Shown here one piece after another: positions 1 through 10,319 of a DNA stretch of 64,000 nucleotides. How positions within the stretch are numbered: the first letter of the stretch is position 1; each line of letters opens with the position of its first letter. The position numbers were made by a program, and so were the translations under genes. Origin of the DNA: an uncultured Fimbriimonadales bacterium (GTDB lineage: Bacteria > Armatimonadota > Fimbriimonadia > Fimbriimonadales > GBS-DC). The notes below the pieces were generated by a model. That model was given only the letters and a program-made list of their open reading frames with translations. It was not told the DNA's origin and ran no database searches. The DNA lies in contig CALKLF010000008.1 of NCBI GenBank assembly GCA_937992175.1, forward strand, positions 1 through 64,000, given 5' to 3'.

Positions 1-27
1 TTCGAAAAATCGGGGGCGTCAGTGTTT

Positions 28-109
28 GAGATGCCTCGCTCCGCTCGGCATGACAAGGGGCACTCGGAGCGCACCCCCTGTCATTCCGAGCCGAAGGCGA
101 GGAATCTCC
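28..109. repeat. Family B dispersed palindrome (GAGATKCCTCGCTCCGCTCGGMATGAC ... GTCATTCCGAGC..GCGAGGAATCTC)
   Basis: Inverted arms; same motif recurs at 29888, 36761, 53218, 55644, 62166. Confidence 0.85.
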
Positions 110-155
110 ACCAACTCGAAGCGTTTTTCGAACACCCTCAGGTACACTTGTATTG

Positions 156-959
156 ATGACTCGATATGAGCTCCCTGCTATGGTAGTGGAACACCAGCGT
201 CGCGGGGCGAATCTCTATGAGCTTATTTTGCACGCGCCGCCGATTGCCCAGAGCGCGACGCCGGGGCAGTTTGTGATGTTGCGTCCGATGCGCACCCACG
301 CGCCCTTGTGGCGACGCCCCTACAGTATTCTGCGTGCGAACCCCGATAAGGGCGTGTTCAGCGTGCTGTATTCCGTGCAGAGCGCGTTCACGGAGTTACT
401 GTCGCTGAAGCCGATTGGCTCGATGATACAGACGCTGGGTCCGCTGGGGAGCTATTTTCAGCCTGTGCGGTCGGCGCGGCGGCATATCCTGGTGGCGGGG
501 GGCGTGGGCGCGCCGCCACTGTGCTTTTTCGCCGCGCGCCTCGTGCCGACCCTGCAGGCAGGCGAGCAGATGGTGATTCTCGAGGGGGCGCGACGCGACG
601 ATCTGCTCGTGGGGCTCGACGAGTTCCGTGCGCTCGGGGCAGAGATTCGCATCGCCACCGACGACGGCTCGCGCGGGTACAAAGGGTTTGTCACGGATCT
701 ACTCGCCGAAGCCCTGAACGAACCCATCGAGTCGGCAGTATATGCCTGCGGTCCGAACCGAATGCTTCAGGTTGTGGCGCGGCTGTGTGCAGCGGGCGGC
801 GTCCCGTGTCAGGTGTCGCTGGACGCGCCGATGCCATGCGGTATCGGAGTCTGTCTGGGATGCGCCGTGAAGGTGAAGACGCCAGACGGCGGCATATGGT
901 ACCGACGGGCATGTGTGGAGGGACCCGTTTTCTGGGCGGAGGAGGTCGTCTGGGAATGA
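156..959 (+). CDS. pyrK: Dihydroorotate dehydrogenase electron transfer subunit
   Basis: FAD/NAD-binding reductase layout, C-terminal CGIGVCLGCAVK cluster motif; overlaps pyrD by ATGA. Confidence 0.9.
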   Translation: MTRYELPAMVVEHQRRGANLYELILHAPPIAQSATPGQFVMLRPMRTHAPLWRRPYSILRANPDKGVFSVLYSVQSAFTELLSLKPIGSMIQTLGPLGSYFQPVRSARRHILVAGGVGAPPLCFFAARLVPTLQAGEQMVILEGARRDDLLVGLDEFRALGAEIRIATDDGSRGYKGFVTDLLAEALNEPIESAVYACGPNRMLQVVARLCAAGGVPCQVSLDAPMPCGIGVCLGCAVKVKTPDGGIWYRRACVEGPVFWAEEVVWE

Positions 960-1870
960 CGCCCGATTTGCGCGTGAATCTGGGGCGACTGCAGCTGCGC
1001 AATCCCGTGATGGTGGCGGCGGGAACCTTCGGCTACGGGCTGGAATATCGCGACCTGATTGACCTCGCGCAGCTGGGTGCGATTGTGACCAAGAGCCTGA
1101 CGCTCACCCCGCGCATGGGCAACCCACCGCCGCGCGTTGTTGAGACCCCCGCTGGAATGCTCAACGCCATCGGGCTACAAAACGACGGCGTGGAAGCGTT
1201 CCTCAGGGAGACGCTCTCCCGCCTGCGGGAGCTTGGAACGCCTGTGATTGCGAGCGTCGCCGGCGAGACCCTCGAGGAGTATGTGGGGGTCGCAGTGCAA
1301 CTCAGTCGTGCTGAGGGCGTCGCCGCAATCGAGCTGAACCTCTCATGCCCGAATCAGGCGCGGGGCGGACTGGAGTTCGGTACAGACCCCGACCTGACGA
1401 TGCAGGCCGTCGCTGCTGTGCGCCGCGCTACTCATCTGCCCCTAATCGCCAAACTCTCGCCGCAGGTGAGCGACATCGTCCCGATTGCCTGCGCGGCGGT
1501 TCAGGCAGGTGCAGACATCCTGTGCCTAACCAATACGATTCTGGGCGTGGCGGTAGACGCCCACACGCGCCAGTTCCGACTTGCCAGTAAATCAGGGGGC
1601 TTATCGGGACCAGCCATCAAACCGATTGCGCAGTACCACCTCTGGCGCGTGCGTCAGGCGTTGCCTGAAACACCGCTGATCGGTGTCGGCGGGATTAGTA
1701 GCGCGGACGACGCAATTGAGTTCATTCTGCTCGGCGCACACGCCGTACAGATTGGCACGGCAAACTATGTGCAACCGACCCTTGCGCTGGAAGTTGGGCA
1801 AGGCATTGAAGCGTATCTGCGGGCGAACGGCTTCGACAGCGTGGACGCGATTCGGGGCGTCGTCTACTGA
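956..1870 (+). CDS. pyrD: Dihydroorotate dehydrogenase catalytic subunit
   Basis: MTPDLRVNLGRLQLRNPVMVAAGTFGYG..., GGISSADDAIEFILLGAHAVQIGTA; internal start of the 521..1870 ORF. Confidence 0.93.
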   Translation: MTPDLRVNLGRLQLRNPVMVAAGTFGYGLEYRDLIDLAQLGAIVTKSLTLTPRMGNPPPRVVETPAGMLNAIGLQNDGVEAFLRETLSRLRELGTPVIASVAGETLEEYVGVAVQLSRAEGVAAIELNLSCPNQARGGLEFGTDPDLTMQAVAAVRRATHLPLIAKLSPQVSDIVPIACAAVQAGADILCLTNTILGVAVDAHTRQFRLASKSGGLSGPAIKPIAQYHLWRVRQALPETPLIGVGGISSADDAIEFILLGAHAVQIGTANYVQPTLALEVGQGIEAYLRANGFDSVDAIRGVVY

Positions 1871-2619
1871 CGAAGCCACTCCTCTCGAAACCGCGCCAGC
1901 CCCTGCAGGAACGGCGCATCGATGGCATAGACCATCACCTCGCGCAGATAGCGGCGGCACTGTTCGAGCGGGAACCCGGTGCGCGTCGACTCCGCCTCGA
2001 TGAGTGCATCTAATCGCGCCGCGCCCCACTGGTAGGCGGTGTGGAGCAGGTCGGTCAGCAGCTCGGCGGGCGCGTCGGGGTTCATCAGCCAGAGCGCCCA
2101 CACAAACGGCAGTCCGGTCCAGTCGTGCCACGCCGCCCCAAGGTCCACCATCTCCATCACTGCGGGATGCTGCGCCCGCATACCTGCGTCGCCAATCAAC
2201 AACGCGGCGTCGGCAACCTGCAGCATCGCGTTCAGGTCGGGCGCAGCGGGGAGATAGTCAGGATGGACTCCGTAAGCCCGCTCCAGCAGAATGCGCGTCA
2301 GCGCGGCGGAGGTGAGCGAACTCGTGTCGAGCGCGACGGCGCGCACCTGCGCGATTGGACGCCTGCTGAACAGGCGCACACTCAACACCTCTCGGCGCGA
2401 GGCGATTGCCAGCCCCTGCACGAAGCGCGTCTCCGGACGACGAAAATGCTCCACCGACGAGACCAGCGCGACATCGAGCGTGCCCTGCTCCAGCATCCGC
2501 GCCAACTCCGACGGCGGCGCGTACACCACCTGCGCATAGCGCGCGCCCGCTTCGGTCTCCAGCCAGCGCGTGAGTGGCGCAGCGTTGATATAGGGCACAC
2601 TCCCAACTCGAAAACGCAT
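1864..2619 (-). CDS. mqnA: Menaquinone biosynthesis chorismate dehydratase
   Basis: VGSVPYINAAPLTRWLE... MqnA-like. Confidence 0.85.
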   Translation of the reverse strand: MRFRVGSVPYINAAPLTRWLETEAGARYAQVVYAPPSELARMLEQGTLDVALVSSVEHFRRPETRFVQGLAIASRREVLSVRLFSRRPIAQVRAVALDTSSLTSAALTRILLERAYGVHPDYLPAAPDLNAMLQVADAALLIGDAGMRAQHPAVMEMVDLGAAWHDWTGLPFVWALWLMNPDAPAELLTDLLHTAYQWGAARLDALIEAESTRTGFPLEQCRRYLREVMVYAIDAPFLQGLARFREEWLRQ

Positions 2620-2620
2620 T

Positions 2621-3490
2621 TTAGAACACCCTGTCTAACAGCGCGAAGAGAAACAACCCGATGCTTACATAGCCGTTCATTGTGAAGAACGCGCGATTCA
2701 GACGGCTCAGGTCGTTCGGCTTCACCAGCGACTGCTCATAAGCGAGCATCAGCGCGGCAAACACCACCCCGGCATAATACCATGCGCCCGCGCCCAGCGC
2801 AGTGCCCCCTATCGCCAGCGCGACAACACACAGCGCGTGCGAGAGGCGCGACACCCGGATCGCCTGCGCCGCGCCCAGCGTCTGAGGCAGGCTCCGCAAG
2901 CCGTGCGCCCGATCGAACGCCTCATCTTGCAGGCTGTAGAGGATGTCGAACCCCGCCACCCACAGCGCAACGCCCAGCGTGAGCCACAGCGGCGCAGGCT
3001 CCAGCGTCCCTCGCACTGCGATCCAGACTGCGCTCGGCGCAATCCCCAGCGACAGCCCCAGCCAGTAGTGCGAGAGCGGCGTGAACCGCTTGGAGTACGA
3101 ATAGCCCAGAATCACACCCAGTGCGAGGGGTGCAAGCACGAAGCAGACCCTGTTCAACTGCCACGCCGCGTACAGAAACAGCAACACCGAAACTGCAACA
3201 GCAACGCCCATTTGCTGCGGTGTGAGCAGTCCCGTGGGCAGGGCGCGGGCCCGCGTACGCGGATTGAGCGCGTCGATGTCCCGATCGACGATGCGGTTGA
3301 ACGCCATCGCCGCCGTACGCGCCGAAACCATCGCGACCAGAATCCAGCCCACCGTCCGCGCCGACGGAACCCCCGCCGCCGCGTAGAGCAGACTCAGCAA
3401 GGCAAACGGCAGAGCGAAAATCGTATGCTCGAACTTAATCGCTTCCAGAAAGACCCAAATCGCGCGTCCAACACGGTGCAGGTTCGCCAT
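2621..3490 (-). CDS. UbiA-family prenyltransferase (MqnP/UbiA type)
   Basis: AFNRIVDRDIDALNPRTRARALPTG and DxxxD motifs; adjacent to mqnA. Confidence 0.88.
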   Translation of the reverse strand: MANLHRVGRAIWVFLEAIKFEHTIFALPFALLSLLYAAAGVPSARTVGWILVAMVSARTAAMAFNRIVDRDIDALNPRTRARALPTGLLTPQQMGVAVAVSVLLFLYAAWQLNRVCFVLAPLALGVILGYSYSKRFTPLSHYWLGLSLGIAPSAVWIAVRGTLEPAPLWLTLGVALWVAGFDILYSLQDEAFDRAHGLRSLPQTLGAAQAIRVSRLSHALCVVALAIGGTALGAGAWYYAGVVFAALMLAYEQSLVKPNDLSRLNRAFFTMNGYVSIGLFLFALLDRVF

Positions 3491-3620
3491 GCACGATTCA
3501 TTGTACCTGTTAGGGTTTCAGGGGGCGCAAATGTGTACGAACGCTTCCCGAATCACTTGCGCCATTAGCCGCTGTCGTTCCGCCAGAAAGTCTTCGTAGT
3601 GCAGGAGGTACACTTGGCGT

Positions 3621-4778
3621 ATGGCGTATGATGTCGCGATTCTGGGCGCGGGGGTTATCGGGTGCAGCGTCGCCTATCACCTCGCGGCGCTGGGGAGGCT
3701 GCGCGTGTGCGTGCTGGAGCGCGCGCCGCAGCTGGGCATGGGCAGCACTGGCAAGGCGACGGGCGGATTCCGCTGTCAGTATAGCACGCCGATTAATGTG
3801 CGCCTGTCGCTGAGGGCGCGCGAGAAGCTGCTCCACTTTCAGGAGGAGACAGGCGTTGACCCCGAATACCGACCCTGTGGCTACCTGTTCGTCGTCAGCA
3901 CGGAGGCGCAGATGCAGACCCTACGGGAGGCAATCGCGGCGCAACGCGCGGCAGGGCTGACTGAATCGCGCGAGGTCAGCGTGGAAGAGATACGGGAGCT
4001 GAACCCCGCGCTCTACACGGACGATCTAATCGGGGGAACTTTTTGCCTGCTGGACGGGTTTACGCGCCCGATGAAGATTTTGCAGGGCTACTTCGAGGCG
4101 TCGCAGCGGCTGGGTGTCGAGTTTCGGTTCGGCGTCGGCGCGGCGCAGGTCTGGCGCGAGGGCGATCGGGCGCGCGGCGCGTTGCTCCCGAACGGCGAAC
4201 GGATTGAGGCGGGCGCGGTCGTGAACGCCGCGGGCGCGTGGGCAGGCGTCGTCGCGCAGCAGGCGGGTGTGAAGCTGCCCGTGCAACCCCTCAAGCGTCA
4301 GGTCGCCGTCACTTTTCCGTTCCCTGACCTGCCCGAAACGATGCCCATGAGCGTCGATGTGAACGACGGCTTCCACCTGCGCGTGCGCGACGGGCACGTG
4401 CTGTTGCTCTATCCCCACGCCCTGCGGAACGAACACACCTTCGAAACCGATTTCGAGCGCGAGTGGCTGGATGCTCTGCTCCCGGGGGCGTATCAGCGTG
4501 TTCCATGCCTGCGCAACGCCCGCATCGATGTTGCAAACTGCTGGGCAGGGCTGTACGAAATGTCGCCTGACAAGCATGCGATTCTGGGCGAAGCGCCCGA
4601 ACTGTGTGGGTTCTATCTGGTGAATGGCTCGTCGGGGCACGGGGTGATGCACGCCCCCGCGCTGGGTGAGCTGCTGGCGCGAATGTTTCTGGGTATCGAG
4701 CTGCCGTTCGACATCACGCCCCTGCGCCCCACCCGCTTTGCGGTGGGGGCGCTCAACAGGGACACGGGGGTGTTGTGA
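3621..4778 (+). CDS. FAD-dependent oxidoreductase (DAO / sarcosine oxidase beta-like)
   Basis: DVAILGAGVIGCSVAYHLA Rossmann motif; C-terminal GFYLVNGSSGHGVMHAPALG. Confidence 0.88.
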   Translation: MAYDVAILGAGVIGCSVAYHLAALGRLRVCVLERAPQLGMGSTGKATGGFRCQYSTPINVRLSLRAREKLLHFQEETGVDPEYRPCGYLFVVSTEAQMQTLREAIAAQRAAGLTESREVSVEEIRELNPALYTDDLIGGTFCLLDGFTRPMKILQGYFEASQRLGVEFRFGVGAAQVWREGDRARGALLPNGERIEAGAVVNAAGAWAGVVAQQAGVKLPVQPLKRQVAVTFPFPDLPETMPMSVDVNDGFHLRVRDGHVLLLYPHALRNEHTFETDFEREWLDALLPGAYQRVPCLRNARIDVANCWAGLYEMSPDKHAILGEAPELCGFYLVNGSSGHGVMHAPALGELLARMFLGIELPFDITPLRPTRFAVGALNRDTGVL

Positions 4779-4781
4779 GGC

Positions 4782-5966
4782 TTAACTCGTCCGCTCAAAC
4801 AATCCTGCCGCCCCCATGCCCAGCGCGGCGCACATGGTGACCAGCCCGTAGCGTCCGCCTGTGCGTTGTAGCCCGTAAGCGAGCGTGGCGACCTGCCGCG
4901 CGCCCGTACAGCCCAGCGGATGCCCCAGCGCAATCGCCCCGCCCAGCGGGTTCACACGCTCCATCGGCATCTCAAAGATTTTGTTCGACGCCAGCACCTG
5001 CGCCGCGAACGCCTCGTTGAATTCGATGTGGTCGATATTGCCGATGTTCACACCCACACGGTTCAGCAGCTTCGGAATCGCGTAGGCGGGCGCGACGCCG
5101 AAATCTTCGGGCGCGAGCGCAGCCGTCGTGTAGCCCACGAAACGCAGCAGCGGTTTCAGCCCCAGCGCGTTCGCCTTGCGCTCGCTCATCACAATCACGG
5201 CGGCGGCACCGTCGCTGCGCTGCGAGGCGTTGCCGGCGGTAATCAGCCCGTCGGGACGAAACGCGGGCTTGAGTTTCGCCAGCGACTCCAGATTCGTGTC
5301 GCGGCGAGGTCCTTCGTCTTTTGTGAGCGTGATTTTCTCGCGTTGCGGGCGTCCACACTCGTCGATGCTCTGAATCTCGGTCTGCACAGGGGCGATTTCG
5401 GTGTCGAACAGCCCTTCGTCCTGTGCGCGGACGGCTTTCTGGTGGCTTTGCAGGGCGAAAGCGTCCGCCTGCTCGCGCGTGATGCCGTACCTGCGCGAGA
5501 GTTGCTCCACCGACAGCCCCATGTTCAGGAAGGTGTTGGGCGCGTTCTGCAACAGCGTCGGGTTCGGATGGCTATGGATGTCCAGGAACGGGGCGCGGCT
5601 CATGCTCTCCACCCCACCTGCGAGGACGACTTCTGCATCGCCCGATCGGATGCGCTCGGCGGCAATGGCGACGGCTTCCAGCCCTGACGCGCAGAATCGG
5701 TTCATGGTCGCGCCCGGCGTGCTGAGGGGCAGTCCCGCACGCAGGGCGGCGACGCGGGCGATGTTCAGCCCCTGCTCGCCTTCGGGCGTCGCGCAGCCCA
5801 GAATCACATCCTCAACCTCGGCGGGGTCTAACGCAGGGCAGCGGGCAAGAACCGCCCGAATCGCGAGCGCGGCGAGGTCGTCAGGGCGCGTGTGGCGCAG
5901 GCTCCCACGCGGCGCTTTGCCAATTGGGGTTCGAACAGCAGCGACAATCAACGCTTCGTTGCTCAT
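4782..5966 (-). CDS. Thiolase / acetyl-CoA acyltransferase
   Basis: [49 protein letters not shown]. Confidence 0.94.
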   Translation of the reverse strand: MSNEALIVAAVRTPIGKAPRGSLRHTRPDDLAALAIRAVLARCPALDPAEVEDVILGCATPEGEQGLNIARVAALRAGLPLSTPGATMNRFCASGLEAVAIAAERIRSGDAEVVLAGGVESMSRAPFLDIHSHPNPTLLQNAPNTFLNMGLSVEQLSRRYGITREQADAFALQSHQKAVRAQDEGLFDTEIAPVQTEIQSIDECGRPQREKITLTKDEGPRRDTNLESLAKLKPAFRPDGLITAGNASQRSDGAAAVIVMSERKANALGLKPLLRFVGYTTAALAPEDFGVAPAYAIPKLLNRVGVNIGNIDHIEFNEAFAAQVLASNKIFEMPMERVNPLGGAIALGHPLGCTGARQVATLAYGLQRTGGRYGLVTMCAALGMGAAGLFERTS

Positions 5967-6064
5967 GCACGCCTCCACTGCATAGGATACCTGATAGCCT
6001 ACGCCACCACACTCGAGCTGGTCGCCGTTTTCAGCAAGAAACGCTGCGGGGTATAATCTGCCGA

Positions 6065-6086
6065 CTACCTTATGGTTATAAGGTAG
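6065..6086. promoter_or_regulatory. Perfect inverted repeat CTACCTTAT-GGTT-ATAAGGTAG upstream of a regulator gene; candidate autoregulatory operator
   Basis: 9 bp arms, 4 nt spacer, 11 nt before the ATG at 6098. Confidence 0.6.
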
Positions 6087-6097
6087 CTGGTGGAACT

Positions 6098-7219
6098 ATG
6101 GCGATACGATTCAATGCGGAAACCCCGCGCTATGTGCAGGTGCGCCAGTGGGTCGAACGGCAGATTATCACGGGCTACTGGAAGTCGGGCGATGTGTTGC
6201 CGCCGGAACGCGCGTTAGCCGAGCAGCTGGGCGTCAGCCCCTTGACCGTTGGACGCGCCTTACAGGGGCTGGCAAAAGATGGAATCCTGAGGCGCAAACG
6301 GCGCGTGGGCACGGTGGTCGCCGAGAACCTGCCTCCGACGCTCTTCCAGCGGTCGTTTACCGTGATGGCGCTGGGATTGGGCGGCGGCACGCGCCAGCCC
6401 GTCGACTTCTACTTTAGCAGCATCCAGCGCAGCGTCCTCAATACACTCGCCCCACTGGGACTGCGCATCCTGTGGCTGGACTACCAGATTGACCAGATTG
6501 AGCGCGAGTTGCTCTCATCGGAGTTTGTGGGCGTGTTGGCAATCGCGCCTGCTGCAGAGCATATCACGCTGCTGGAAGACCTGTATCGTCGGGGCGTGCC
6601 CGTCGTGATTGTAGGCGCAAGCGCCGAGGAGTGGGAGACGCCCACGGTCGACGCTGATAACTACGGGGCGGCGCGTCAGGGCGCGGAGTATCTGCTGAGT
6701 TTAGGGCATCGACGGTTCATCGGATTATTCGGCGCGCTGGAGACCTTCAACTCACGCGACCGCTGGCGTGGCTTCCGCGACGCGCTGCAGGAGGCAGGCA
6801 TCCCCGAGTCACATGTCTGGACCTTCACCACGCCCTACGCCGATGAGGTGGATGAGGCAAACCGCGAAGCGATTCGCACGGTGCTGCGCCTGCCCGATGG
6901 TCCGACGGCAATCTTTGCGGGGGGCTACTACCTTGCGCTCTCCGCGTTGCAGACCGTGCATCAGGCGGGGATGCGCGTGCCTGAGGAGGTGTCGCTGATG
7001 GGCTTCGACGACCCGCCCTCCGCCGCGCTCGCCAGCCCGCCGCTAACCACTTTCCGCCAGCCGCTGGAGCAACTGGGCGCACGCGCCGTGCAGAAACTGC
7101 TAGACCTAGCCAAAGGTAAGCGCCCCGAGCCGCTGCACGAATACCTGCCGATCGATCTCATCGTCAGACAATCGACGGCGTCGCCTTGCACCGAGCAGCG
7201 CGCCGCAACGCTTGTGTGA
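6098..7219 (+). CDS. GntR wHTH + LacI-type periplasmic-binding domain transcriptional regulator (AraR-like architecture)
   Basis: YVQVRQWVERQIITGYWKSGDVLPPERALAEQLGVSPLTVGRAL then LacI-like sensor domain. Confidence 0.9.
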   Translation: MAIRFNAETPRYVQVRQWVERQIITGYWKSGDVLPPERALAEQLGVSPLTVGRALQGLAKDGILRRKRRVGTVVAENLPPTLFQRSFTVMALGLGGGTRQPVDFYFSSIQRSVLNTLAPLGLRILWLDYQIDQIERELLSSEFVGVLAIAPAAEHITLLEDLYRRGVPVVIVGASAEEWETPTVDADNYGAARQGAEYLLSLGHRRFIGLFGALETFNSRDRWRGFRDALQEAGIPESHVWTFTTPYADEVDEANREAIRTVLRLPDGPTAIFAGGYYLALSALQTVHQAGMRVPEEVSLMGFDDPPSAALASPPLTTFRQPLEQLGARAVQKLLDLAKGKRPEPLHEYLPIDLIVRQSTASPCTEQRAATLV

Positions 7220-7249
7220 GCGCCGACGTATCAGTGGGACTGCAAGCGT

Positions 7250-7627
7250 ATGCCAGCCATCTCAGAGTTTATCGTTTTTCTGCCCGCGCCGAACTGGGAG
7301 GCGACACGCGAGTTCTACGAGCGCATCCTTGGCTTGCGCCTCGCGCTAGAGCAGGTCGACTGCGTCATCTATCAGGTCGCAGGCGCGGGCTACCTGGGAT
7401 TCTGCCAACGTGCGGAGACGCCCCAGCCCGCTGAACGCGTGATTTTGACGCTGGTTTCCCGCGAAGTCGACGAATGGCATGCGCGCCTGCAGGCGCACGG
7501 CGTGGAGATCGCAAAATCGCCGACCTTGAACGAGCGATATCAGATCTATCACCTCTTCGCCCGCGACCCGAACGGCTACCTGATTGAAATTCAGCGATTT
7601 GAGGATCCGCGCTGGAGCGGTTGCTGA
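7250..7627 (+). CDS. VOC/glyoxalase family protein
   Basis: Short VOC-fold ORF ending FARDPNGYLIEIQRF. Confidence 0.85.
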   Translation: MPAISEFIVFLPAPNWEATREFYERILGLRLALEQVDCVIYQVAGAGYLGFCQRAETPQPAERVILTLVSREVDEWHARLQAHGVEIAKSPTLNERYQIYHLFARDPNGYLIEIQRFEDPRWSGC

Positions 7628-7736
7628 CCGACCGTCGCGGAGCCTGATTAGCCCATCGCCCGCGCCCGTTAAGAGTCTCTTAACTCGCCAGTCGGTATAC
7701 TTTCTATACTCGCGCTTATGCGAGGGAGGGAAAGCG

Positions 7737-10295
7737 ATGAGGCGAGCGTTGGTTCTACTGGGCGTTCTCGGCTGGCTGCTGAGCGTGCAGCTGGCGTATA
7801 GCAACAAGCGACTGCCCGTACCTCCACAGGGCGTCGCCGAGGTTATTATCGCAACTCAGAACGATTTGCCCGACGGTCCCAAAGCCTATGGGCGACCAGG
7901 CGACTATGTGTTGCGCAATCATCTGGCGACCTTCGTCATCGCGGGCATCCGCCCGACGCACGGCTACGGACGGTTTGGCGGCAGGCTGCTGGACGCTGTG
8001 CTGCACGAGAACGGGCGCCAGAGCGACTTTCTGGGCGAACTCTTTTTCGGTATCGCTGACTCGCGTGGGCTATTCACTGCGCGCGCCTTACGCCCCGAAC
8101 GAATTGAAATCGCCTCGCATGGCGGCGCGGGCAAACCCGCTGTGGTGCGTGTGCAGATGGTCGATGAGCGGTTCCCCCTGATTGACCAGACGACGCGCAT
8201 CCCAAGTCAGCCGATGGGCGTGGGCGTCATCGTCACCTACACTCTCGAACCCGACAGTCCCACTCTGCTGATGGAGGCGACTCTTCAGAACCCAACTGAC
8301 CGTCCGCAAACCTACACGCTTGTTCTGGGGTGGATTCAGGAAGACGGGATGCAGATGTATATGCCTCCTTTTGGCAACGCGAAGGTGGCGCAGGGCGCAG
8401 CAGCGGGCGCAGGCGCGTTGGCGATGGTGCAGACCCTGCGCGGCGAGATCCCTTACGCCGCCGCTGTGAACCATCGCCTCAGCTACGGGATGTACCCCCT
8501 CGGCGAACGGTTCCCGATGGTGCAGAAGGTGCAGGATATCTACCTGCTCTACCTGCTGAGCAACGCGCCCGCCGAGCCGAACGGCAGCGTGAGCGTGCGC
8601 TGGGCGCTCACCGTCGGGCAGGGCGAGACGGAGATCATCCGCGCCGAGCGCAATCGCCTGCTCGGTCTCAAACCGGATACCACGGTTGCATCGGGCGTCG
8701 TGCGCAATAGCGACGGCGCGCCGATTGAAAATGCCCGCGTCTATATCTTTCAGCCGAACGGCGAGCGCGAACAGTTCATCACCGTCGTGCGTACCGATTC
8801 GGCAGGGCGATTTCAGGAGCAGCTGCCTCGGGGCGACTATCGCGCGATGGCGTTCGCCGACCATCACACCCCGCAGGAGTTCCGCTTCAGCGCGCCCGTG
8901 AGCGCGATGCCCACGGTAAGCCTGCCCGCGCCCGCGCAACTGCGCCTGCGCGCCACAGGCAGTGATAACCGCCCTGCGCCCACGACGGTCGTCTTCGAAC
9001 GCCTCGACGCTCCCCGCGCGAAAGCCGAACGCCTGCTCTACGGCGAGGAAGGCAACTTCGGACGCTGGAACCGCGTCCACTTCAGCCTCACAGGCGACGA
9101 GACGCTGCCCGTCGAACCCGGACGCTACCGCATCACGCTGCTGCGCGGCTTTGAGTACGAGATTGCCCAGCGCGAGTTCGACCTGAAACCGGGCGAAACC
9201 GCCGAGTTCACCGCCCAGCTCGCCCACACTGCGCCCCTCAACGGCTACCTGTCGGGCGACTACCACCTGCACACGCTCGCCTCCCCCGACTCGTATGACT
9301 TCTTCGAGGACAAAATCGCCTCCTATGTGGCGATGGATGTGCATATCATGGTCAACACCGACCACGACTATCACGCCGACCTTGCGCCGACGGTGCAGGC
9401 GATGGGGTTGCGCAACCGAATCGCGACCCTCGTGGGCAACGAGATTACGCCCCTGAACACGATGGGGCACTTCAACGCCTTCCCGCAACGCTACGACCCG
9501 AACGCATGGAACAACGGCGCGATCGAGTGGCACGACAAAAAAGCGGGCGAGATTTTCGCCGCCGCACGCAAGAACTATCACCGCGACTCGATTGTGATGA
9601 TCAACCACCCGCGTGCGCCCACGATGGGCTACTTCCTGCACATCGGCTTGGATCCCAAAACGGGCGAAATTAAGCGTCCCGAGGAGTTCAGCGACGACTT
9701 CGACGCCATCGAGGTAATGAACGGCATGAGCGTCGCCGCCGCGGAAGCCGTGATGCAGGACTGGTTCTACTTCCTGAATCGGGGCAAGCGCGTGCTGGGC
9801 ATCGGCACGACTGACAGCCACCACAGCTTCCGCCTGCAGCCCGGTCTGCCGCGCACCTATGTCTATTTCGGGCATCGCAACCCCGCCCGCGTGACGCCCG
9901 ACAATCTGGTCGCCCAGCTGCGCAAGGGCGATGTGGTGGTCTGCAGCGGTCCCGTGCTGACGCTGACCGCCGCCGACGCCCGCAACCCGCGCCGCTCGGT
10001 ACGCATCGGCGACACGCTGAAGCTGCAGGGCGACGCGATTCAGCTCAACATCGAGGCGCGCGCGGCGTCATGGGTGCGCGTGAAGTCGCTGCAGGTGATT
10101 GTGAACGGACAGGTCGCGTTGGAGCAGCCGCTGAACCAGCCCGACGGTAAGCCGCTGGACTATAAGGCGACGCTGACTGTGCCCGTGCAGGGCGAGAAAG
10201 GCTGGCTGATTGTACGCATCGTGGGCGACAAGTTCACCGCGCTGCTGCCCGACGCGCCGATGGCGTTCACGAACCCGGTCTACTATGAGCGATAG
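7737..10295 (+). CDS. Secreted CehA/McbA-family PHP-domain metallohydrolase
   Basis: Signal peptide; GYLSGDYHLHTLASPDSYDFFEDKI, NTDHDYH, INHPRAP. Confidence 0.82.
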   Translation: MRRALVLLGVLGWLLSVQLAYSNKRLPVPPQGVAEVIIATQNDLPDGPKAYGRPGDYVLRNHLATFVIAGIRPTHGYGRFGGRLLDAVLHENGRQSDFLGELFFGIADSRGLFTARALRPERIEIASHGGAGKPAVVRVQMVDERFPLIDQTTRIPSQPMGVGVIVTYTLEPDSPTLLMEATLQNPTDRPQTYTLVLGWIQEDGMQMYMPPFGNAKVAQGAAAGAGALAMVQTLRGEIPYAAAVNHRLSYGMYPLGERFPMVQKVQDIYLLYLLSNAPAEPNGSVSVRWALTVGQGETEIIRAERNRLLGLKPDTTVASGVVRNSDGAPIENARVYIFQPNGEREQFITVVRTDSAGRFQEQLPRGDYRAMAFADHHTPQEFRFSAPVSAMPTVSLPAPAQLRLRATGSDNRPAPTTVVFERLDAPRAKAERLLYGEEGNFGRWNRVHFSLTGDETLPVEPGRYRITLLRGFEYEIAQREFDLKPGETAEFTAQLAHTAPLNGYLSGDYHLHTLASPDSYDFFEDKIASYVAMDVHIMVNTDHDYHADLAPTVQAMGLRNRIATLVGNEITPLNTMGHFNAFPQRYDPNAWNNGAIEWHDKKAGEIFAAARKNYHRDSIVMINHPRAPTMGYFLHIGLDPKTGEIKRPEEFSDDFDAIEVMNGMSVAAAEAVMQDWFYFLNRGKRVLGIGTTDSHHSFRLQPGLPRTYVYFGHRNPARVTPDNLVAQLRKGDVVVCSGPVLTLTAADARNPRRSVRIGDTLKLQGDAIQLNIEARAASWVRVKSLQVIVNGQVALEQPLNQPDGKPLDYKATLTVPVQGEKGWLIVRIVGDKFTALLPDAPMAFTNPVYYER

Positions 10296-10319
10296 GGCAG
10301 GGGGTACAATCTACCCCCA

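Noticed and set aside
8088-9875. Very long antisense ORFs (e.g. 8088..9875 -, 13660..15423 -, 31486..32955 +, 44918..47437 + upstream part)
   Set aside because: They lie opposite well-supported genes (PHP hydrolase, priA, rny, Rpn), have biased composition and no recognisable motifs; typical of high-GC sequence.
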